Position numbers and translations under genes: made by a program. Of a DNA stretch of 64,000 bases, positions 59,090 through 64,000 are shown one piece after another (the first letter of the stretch is position 1; every line of letters starts with the position of its first letter). The notes below the pieces were generated by a model. The model worked only from the letters and a program-made list of their open reading frames with translations, was not told the DNA's origin and did no database searches. The stretch comes from Cryptosporangium phraense (GTDB lineage Bacteria; Actinomycetota; Actinomycetes; Mycobacteriales; Cryptosporangiaceae). The stretch is taken from contig NZ_VIRS01000003.1 in assembly GCF_006912135.1 (NCBI RefSeq), positions 124,001 to 188,000 on the forward strand, in the 5' to 3' direction.

Positions 59090-60835
59090 ATGCGACGACC
59101 CATCAGATTCACGACGGTCGCTGTTCTGGCGGTCGCGCTCGCCGCCGCCGGGTGTACGAAGAACACCGGCGACAAGGACGAGGGTGACCAGCAGGAGGCC
59201 TCGACCCAGACCGCGGTGCTGGCGGAGAACTCTGACGGACCCGCCCCCGGCGTGCCCGGGGCCAAGAAGGGCGGGACGGTCACGGTCTACACCAGCGGCG
59301 ACTTCGAGCACCTCGACCCGCAGCAGGCGTACGTGATCCCGGCCCTGACCGCCGGCACGAACCTGATGTGGCGGACGCTCACCCAGTTCCGCGAGAACGG
59401 CGACGGCAAGTTGGAAGTCGTCGGTGACCTGGCCACGAACACCGGCGAGGAGTCCAACGGCGGCAAGACCTGGAAATTCACGCTCAAGGACGGGCTGAAG
59501 TTCGAGGACGGCACGCCGATCACGTCCAAGGACGTCGCCTACGGCGTGGCCCGCTCGTTCAGCCCCGACCTCACCGAGGGTCCGAAGTGGTTCCAGCAGT
59601 GGCTGGCCGGCAGCGCCGAGTACAACAAGGTGTACAAGGGCCCGTACGACGGCGGCGCGAAGGTCCCACCGGGCGTCGAGGTGCCGGACGACAAGACGAT
59701 CATCTTCAACTTCAAGACCCCGCACGCCGACGTCCCGTTCGCCGCGACCATGCCGACGACGTCCCCGGTGCCGGCGGCCAAGGACACCAAGGCGCAGTAC
59801 GAGAACCACCCGGTCTCGTCCGGGCCGTACAAGATCCAGACCTACAACCGCAGCCAGAAGATGACGCTGGTCCGTAACGAGAACTGGGACCCGAACACGG
59901 ACCCGATCCGGCACAACTTCCCGGACTCGTACGTCTTCGAGTTCACGCGCACCGCCGAGCAGGCCAGTGAGGCGCTGCTGGCCGACGCCGGCGAGGCCCA
60001 GTCGGGTCTGTCGTTCCAGGACGAGCAGGTCCCGGCCAGCGTCTACCCGAAGGTGATCGCGAACCCGGACGCCAAGAAGCGGATCCTCACCGGCCCGACG
60101 CAGTTCGTCTGGATGATCGACATCAACCTGCAGCGGGTCAAGGACATCAACGTCCGCAAGGCGCTCAACTACGCGCTCGACCGCGAGGGCATGCTCAAGG
60201 TCTGGGGCTCGTTCTCCGGCCTGCCGGCCACGACGATCCTGTCGCCGACGACGTCCGGGTACGAGGACTTCAACCTCTACGACGGCGGGAAGAACGGCAA
60301 CGTCGAGAAGGCCAAGGAGCTGCTCGGCGGCAAGCGGGTGCCGCTGACCTACGCCTACCGCAACACCGAGCGGAACCAGGCCATCGCCGCGTTCCTGCGC
60401 AGCAGCCTGAAGAACGCCGGGTTCGACCTGACGATCCAGCCGGTCGACGAAGACCAGTACTACACGGTGCTCGGGCGTCGGGACAACCCGTTCGACCTGT
60501 ATCTGCAGGGCTGGGGCTCGGACTGGCCGGGCGGCAGCACGACGATCCCGCCGCTGTTCGACGGCCGGGCGATCACGCCGACCGGCAACCAGAACATCAC
60601 GTACATGAACGACGACACGGCCAACCAGAAGATGGACGAGATCCTCGCGCTGACCGACCAGACCCAGGCCGACAAGCAGTGGGCAGCCCTGGACAAGGAC
60701 ATCATGACCCGGGTCGTCCCGATCGTCCCGGCCATCTACGACAAGCAGACGACGATGTACGGCTCGAAGATCGGCGGCATCTATCTCAGTGCCCCGTACG
60801 GCAACTCGGGCCTGAACAACCTGTACGTGAAGTAG
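59090..60835 (+). CDS. Family 5 solute-binding lipoprotein (peptide/nickel type)
   Basis: A 581-residue extracytoplasmic substrate-binding protein. The signal peptide ends with the lipobox LAAAGC (Cys near residue 22). An acidic linker precedes the SBP family 5 domain: FEHLDPQQAYVIPALTAG, LATNTGEESNGGKTWKFTLKD (signature region) and VRKALNYALDREGML. Such proteins deliver oligopeptides or other solutes to Dpp/Opp-type permeases. No permease or ATPase genes of that type are adjacent, so it is an orphan here. A bidirectional terminator follows. Confidence 0.92.
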   Translation: MRRPIRFTTVAVLAVALAAAGCTKNTGDKDEGDQQEASTQTAVLAENSDGPAPGVPGAKKGGTVTVYTSGDFEHLDPQQAYVIPALTAGTNLMWRTLTQFRENGDGKLEVVGDLATNTGEESNGGKTWKFTLKDGLKFEDGTPITSKDVAYGVARSFSPDLTEGPKWFQQWLAGSAEYNKVYKGPYDGGAKVPPGVEVPDDKTIIFNFKTPHADVPFAATMPTTSPVPAAKDTKAQYENHPVSSGPYKIQTYNRSQKMTLVRNENWDPNTDPIRHNFPDSYVFEFTRTAEQASEALLADAGEAQSGLSFQDEQVPASVYPKVIANPDAKKRILTGPTQFVWMIDINLQRVKDINVRKALNYALDREGMLKVWGSFSGLPATTILSPTTSGYEDFNLYDGGKNGNVEKAKELLGGKRVPLTYAYRNTERNQAIAAFLRSSLKNAGFDLTIQPVDEDQYYTVLGRRDNPFDLYLQGWGSDWPGGSTTIPPLFDGRAITPTGNQNITYMNDDTANQKMDEILALTDQTQADKQWAALDKDIMTRVVPIVPAIYDKQTTMYGSKIGGIYLSAPYGNSGLNNLYVK

Positions 60836-60839
60836 AGCC

Positions 60840-60868
60840 GGGGCGGCGCGCACGACGCGCGCCGCCCC
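60840..60868. terminator. Bidirectional hairpin terminator
   Basis: GGGGCGGCGCGC (60840-60851) pairs perfectly over 12 bases with 60857-60868 around a 5-base loop. It sits between the end of the binding-protein gene and the convergent end of the ABC permease gene. Confidence 0.85.
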
Positions 60869-60872
60869 GATC

Positions 60873-62444
60873 TCAGCCCACGTCCCGGCGGCGGAAACCG
60901 GCCAGGCCGGCCCCCGCCAGCGCGGCGGCGATCACGGTCAGCCAGACCAGCGGCGCCGCCCGCACCGCGTCGCCCGGCAGCTTCGGGACGTGCGCGAACG
61001 GCGACGCGTCGATCAGCCACTGGCTCAGCCCGAGCAGGGCGCCGAGCTCCAGCAGCACGAAGCAGGCGATCAGCCCGGCCCAGGTCAGCGCGCTGGCCCG
61101 CGGCGCCAGCCCGAACAGCAGCGCGCCGAACCCGGCCAGCACCCACGCGGCCGGCGTCTGCACCAGCGCGGCCTCGGTCAGCCGGGGCACCTGCCCGCTG
61201 ACGTCCGAGGTCTCCAGACCGTAGACCAGCCCGCCGCTGACCCCGGCCACCAGCAGCAGCAACGGCGTCCCGAGCACGGCGAACGCCAGGTGGCCGAGCG
61301 CCCACCGCAGCCGCCCGACCGGCGTCGCCAGCAGCGGCTCGACCCGTTGCGCGGCCTCCTCGGTGTGCAGCCGCAGCACGGCCTGCACCGTGTACGCGGC
61401 GATCGTCAGCCCGACGATCCCGAACACCGCGGCCAGGTACGCGTCGGTGACGCCCTGGTGGCCGCCCAACCGCGACAGCACGTCGCTGATGTTCGAATTC
61501 GAGTCCAGCGACTCGGACAGCCCGTTGGCGGCCCCGCCGAGCACCCCACCGGCGAACACCATCGCGACGACCCAGCCCAGCAGCACACCGCGCTGCAGCC
61601 GCCAGGCCAGCCCGAACACACTGCCGAGTGCGCCGTCCGCCGGGGCCGCCCGCTCCGGCAGCAGCGAGGCGCCCAGATCCCGCCGCGCCACCAGCGCGTA
61701 CGCGCCCGCTCCGAACAACACGGCCACCACGAGCGACAGACCCAGCACCCACCACCGTTCGCCCGCGTAGGAACGCGTCCGCATCGCCCAACCGATCGGG
61801 GACAGCCAGCTCAGCCAGGTCGGACCCGTGTCACCCAGCGCCCGCAGCAGGTAGGCGGCGCCGAGCACCGCCGAGGCGATCCCGGTCGCGGAGCGACCGG
61901 CCCCGACGAGTTGCGCGGCGACCGCCGCGACCGCGGCGAAGACCAGCCCGGCCGACCCGGTCGCCAGACCGAACGCGAGCGATCCGGCGACCGGCAGGCC
62001 GGTCGCGGCCAGGAACGCGAACACCAGCAGGGTCGCGGCCGCGTTCGCGACGGCCGCGGTCAGGACGGCCGCCGTCAGCGGCGCGTACCGCCCGGTCGCG
62101 GCCGACCCGACCAGCTCCAGCCGGCCGGTCTCCTCCTCCGTCCGGGTGTGGCGGACGACGGTCAACAGGCTCATCAACGCCACGAGGACGAATTCGGTCG
62201 CGCCGATCTTCCACGCGGTCAGCCCGCCCAGCGTCACGCTGAACAGCGAGCCGTTGATCGCCTCCAGCGCCGGGTTGGCGAGGATCCCGCTGACGTCCCT
62301 GATGTCGGCGTCGGTCGGGTAGAGCTGCATGTACTGGGCCGCGGTGCTCGCCGGGAGCACCGCCAGCACCAGCACCCAGATCGGCAGACGCACCCGGTCG
62401 AGCCGCAGCGCCAGCCGCAGCAGCGCACCCGTTCCGGCGAACAT
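60873..62444 (-). CDS. ABC-2-like exporter permease
   Basis: A 523-residue membrane protein with about twelve hydrophobic segments in two similar halves. A cytoplasmic segment VRHTRTEEETGRLELVGSAATGR in the first half is mirrored by LHTEEAAQRVEPLLATPVGR in the second. This EExxGRxE pattern is typical of TipB-like antibiotic or polyketide exporter permeases. It overlaps the ATPase stop by one base (TGATG) and is the last gene of the TetR-ATPase-permease operon. Confidence 0.88.
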   Translation of the reverse strand: MFAGTGALLRLALRLDRVRLPIWVLVLAVLPASTAAQYMQLYPTDADIRDVSGILANPALEAINGSLFSVTLGGLTAWKIGATEFVLVALMSLLTVVRHTRTEEETGRLELVGSAATGRYAPLTAAVLTAAVANAAATLLVFAFLAATGLPVAGSLAFGLATGSAGLVFAAVAAVAAQLVGAGRSATGIASAVLGAAYLLRALGDTGPTWLSWLSPIGWAMRTRSYAGERWWVLGLSLVVAVLFGAGAYALVARRDLGASLLPERAAPADGALGSVFGLAWRLQRGVLLGWVVAMVFAGGVLGGAANGLSESLDSNSNISDVLSRLGGHQGVTDAYLAAVFGIVGLTIAAYTVQAVLRLHTEEAAQRVEPLLATPVGRLRWALGHLAFAVLGTPLLLLVAGVSGGLVYGLETSDVSGQVPRLTEAALVQTPAAWVLAGFGALLFGLAPRASALTWAGLIACFVLLELGALLGLSQWLIDASPFAHVPKLPGDAVRAAPLVWLTVIAAALAGAGLAGFRRRDVG

Positions 62445-63334
62445 CACGCGGCCGCGGTGTAGTGCGAGAGGAACAGCTCCTCCAGCGTGGGCGGACGCGA
62501 CTCCAGCGAGCGGACGCCGATCGTCGTCAGGTGCACGAGTGCTTCGTCCAGCTGGGCGACGTCGACCGTGAACGTGACGCGGTTGTCGCGGACCTGCAGG
62601 TCGTGGACGCCGGTCAGGCCGTCGAGGCCGGTCGGCGGACCGGCGAGCTCGGCCCGGATCGACGTACGGGTCAGGTGGCGCAGCTCGGTCAGCGTGCCGG
62701 TCTCGACGGCCCGGCCCTCGCGGACGATCGTCACGCGGTCGCAGAGGGCCTCCACTTCGGACAGGATGTGGCTGGAGAGCAGCACGGTCCGCCCGTCCTC
62801 GGCCACGAACTCTTCGACGACCGAACGGAAGACCTCCTCCATCAGCGGGTCGAGGCCGGACGTCGGCTCGTCGAGCAACAGCAGCTCGGCGTCGGACGCG
62901 AACGCGGCGACCAGCGCGACCTTCTGCCGGTTGCCCTTCGAGTAGGCGCGGCCCTTCTTGCGCGGGTCGAGCTGGAAGCGTTCGAGCAGCTCGGTGCGGC
63001 GCTTGGGGTTGATGCCGCCGCGCAGCCGCCCGAGCAGGTCGATGATCTCGCCGCCGGAGAGGTTCGGCCACAGTGTGACGTCGCCGGGGACGTAGGCCAG
63101 CCGGCGGTGCAGGTCGGTGGCCTGCGACCAGGGGTCGCCGCCGAGCAGCGTCGCGGTGCCGCCGTCGGCGCGGGCCAGGCCGAGCAGGATGCGGATCGTC
63201 GTGGTCTTCCCGGCGCCGTTCGGGCCGAGGAAGCCGTGCACCTCGCCGGTGCGGACGGCCAGGTCGAGGCCGTTGAGCGCCCGGGTGGTGCCGAAGTTCT
63301 TGAGGAGACCGGACACGGCGATGGCGTCGGTCAT
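62444..63334 (-). CDS. ABC exporter ATPase
   Basis: A 296-residue ATP-binding subunit. It has Walker [11 protein letters not shown] (about residues 38-47) and Walker [13 protein letters not shown]. The signature loop is YSKGNRQK instead of LSGGQ, common in this drug-exporter subgroup. The H-loop lies in LLSSHILSE. The C-terminal 80 residues are the extension found in DrrA-type ATPases. It drives the adjacent permease and lies 4 bases after the TetR gene. Confidence 0.92.
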   Translation of the reverse strand: MTDAIAVSGLLKNFGTTRALNGLDLAVRTGEVHGFLGPNGAGKTTTIRILLGLARADGGTATLLGGDPWSQATDLHRRLAYVPGDVTLWPNLSGGEIIDLLGRLRGGINPKRRTELLERFQLDPRKKGRAYSKGNRQKVALVAAFASDAELLLLDEPTSGLDPLMEEVFRSVVEEFVAEDGRTVLLSSHILSEVEALCDRVTIVREGRAVETGTLTELRHLTRTSIRAELAGPPTGLDGLTGVHDLQVRDNRVTFTVDVAQLDEALVHLTTIGVRSLESRPPTLEELFLSHYTAAA

Positions 63335-63338
63335 CGCA

Positions 63339-63962
63339 CTACTCCTTGCGATCGAGGGATTCGCGGGCCTGCCGGGCCAGCTCGGGGGTGATCAGCGCGT
63401 GCGAGTAGATGTCGAGCATCGCGAGTTCGAGCCGGTGCTCGGGGTCCGCGTAGATGTCGTCGACGCCGAGGAGCCGGCCGACGTGGTTCTGCAGCAGCGA
63501 GACGCCGAACACCATCGCGGTCCACGCGGCCGCCCGGGTGCCGACGTCGATCATCGGTTCGTCGTCGCGGAGCTTGTCGGACTCCTCGATCCAGGCCTCG
63601 GTGAGCTTGGCGACCTGGTCGAAGAGGGCGGCGATCGTGGGAGAGCCGTCGAGCAGCGCCCGCGAAAAGTAGCGCTGGAACGGCTGCATGGACTCCCGGC
63701 TCACCGCCGGGCTGAACGTGTGCTGCCCGGCCGCCTCGGCGACCTTCGCGTTCGCCTCGCGGATCTGGTCCAGCACGTGCGCGTCGACGGCGTCGCGCAG
63801 TTCCTCTTTGGAGCCGAAGTGGTGGCGGAGCAGCCCGGGGGAGACGCCGGCCTCGGCGGCGATGCTGCGGATCGTGGCCTTCTGGAACCCGACGTCGGCG
63901 AACTGGGCCAGCGCCGCGTCGCGGATGCGGGCGCGAGCGGTCAGGTCGTCGGGGTCGGGCAT
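63339..63962 (-). CDS. TetR family regulator of the ABC exporter
   Basis: A 207-residue TetR protein. The DNA-binding domain (about 8-55) has [35 protein letters not shown]. The rest is a helical ligand domain. I start at ATG 63962, with GGAGAC upstream. A second in-frame ATG at 63986 lies inside the palindromic operator and is rejected. As first gene of the operon it represses itself and the exporter until the drug-like ligand binds. Confidence 0.9.
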   Translation of the reverse strand: MPDPDDLTARARIRDAALAQFADVGFQKATIRSIAAEAGVSPGLLRHHFGSKEELRDAVDAHVLDQIREANAKVAEAAGQHTFSPAVSRESMQPFQRYFSRALLDGSPTIAALFDQVAKLTEAWIEESDKLRDDEPMIDVGTRAAAWTAMVFGVSLLQNHVGRLLGVDDIYADPEHRLELAMLDIYSHALITPELARQARESLDRKE

Positions 63963-63972
63963 GAGCGTCTCC

Positions 63973-64000
63973 AGTCGGCTATACATCCGTGTAGCCGACT
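63973..64000. promoter_or_regulatory. Palindromic TetR operator at the window edge
   Basis: AGTCGGCTA (63973-63981) is perfectly inverted as TAGCCGACT (63992-64000), a 28-base palindrome with 9-base arms. It lies 11 bases upstream of the TetR start codon and so overlaps the promoter or 5' end of the TetR-exporter message. The site may extend beyond the window. Confidence 0.7.

Noticed and set aside
59045-60853. 602-residue minus-strand open frame opposite the binding protein
   Set aside because: Codon-position bias favours the plus strand, where a full SBP family 5 protein with lipobox is encoded.

Overview
The window is about 70% GC and densely packed. It carries an ECF41-type sigma factor, an F420-dependent luciferase-like oxidoreductase, a SARP-type regulator, many TetR regulators and frequent GTG starts. 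Together these indicate a large-genome, high-GC soil actinomycete; I cannot name the genus. I found no rRNA, tRNA, CRISPR array or intact mobile element. Three degraded mobile-element pieces are present: an integrase-like fragment at the left end, an IS110 remnant near 2.4-3.2 kb, and a chimaeric IS5/IS481 remnant near 17.2-17.5 kb.

Layout. 0-4 kb is an accessory-looking patch: a GNAT, a YunG-like protein, a three-fold-repeat lectin-like protein, a 44-residue Tyr/Asp/Cys-rich peptide gene and the IS110 remnant. 3.4-10 kb holds redox and catabolic genes with their regulators: TetR/NmrA-type reductase, an SDR plus DapB-like dehydrogenase pair behind a KstR-like site, MarR/flavin monooxygenase, and a hydrolase. 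10-14 kb is a translationally coupled glcDEF glycolate oxidase operon. 14-17.5 kb contains an L,D-transpeptidase-like secreted protein, a DUF6891 protein and an Lrp/DUF2000 pair. 17.8-24.2 kb contains a LysE exporter, an FAD oxidoreductase coupled to an ECF41 sigma factor, a DyP peroxidase/encapsulin nanocompartment, a SnoaL-fold protein behind a MerR-type promoter, and an orphan PheS-like ligase with an FDX-ACB domain. 24-30.5 kb has an acyl-CoA ligase, a GNAT, an MDR reductase, an F420 enzyme and a large catalase.

30.5-43.8 kb is one 13-gene minus-strand operon for a heptose-containing glycan. It has a NodU-type carbamoyltransferase, seven glycosyltransferases, GmhA, GmhB and HldE for ADP-heptose, a pyruvyltransferase-family protein and a divergent acetate-kinase-like protein. 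Eleven of the twelve gene junctions overlap by exactly 4 nt and one by 11 nt. This is the strongest candidate here for an undescribed system.

44-64 kb: a TetR-controlled MFS/GH3 glucosidase pair, a zinc-finger-less DnaJ, an acyl-CoA dehydrogenase/TetR pair, a dehalogenase-like hydrolase, a 1294-residue SARP ATPase with two minisatellite-encoded linkers, a zinc-metallopeptidase lipoprotein, an orphan peptide-binding lipoprotein, and a TetR/ABC exporter operon whose palindromic operator lies at the right edge.

Many divergent regulator/target pairs have a visible palindrome or direct repeat between them; these are recorded as candidate operators.
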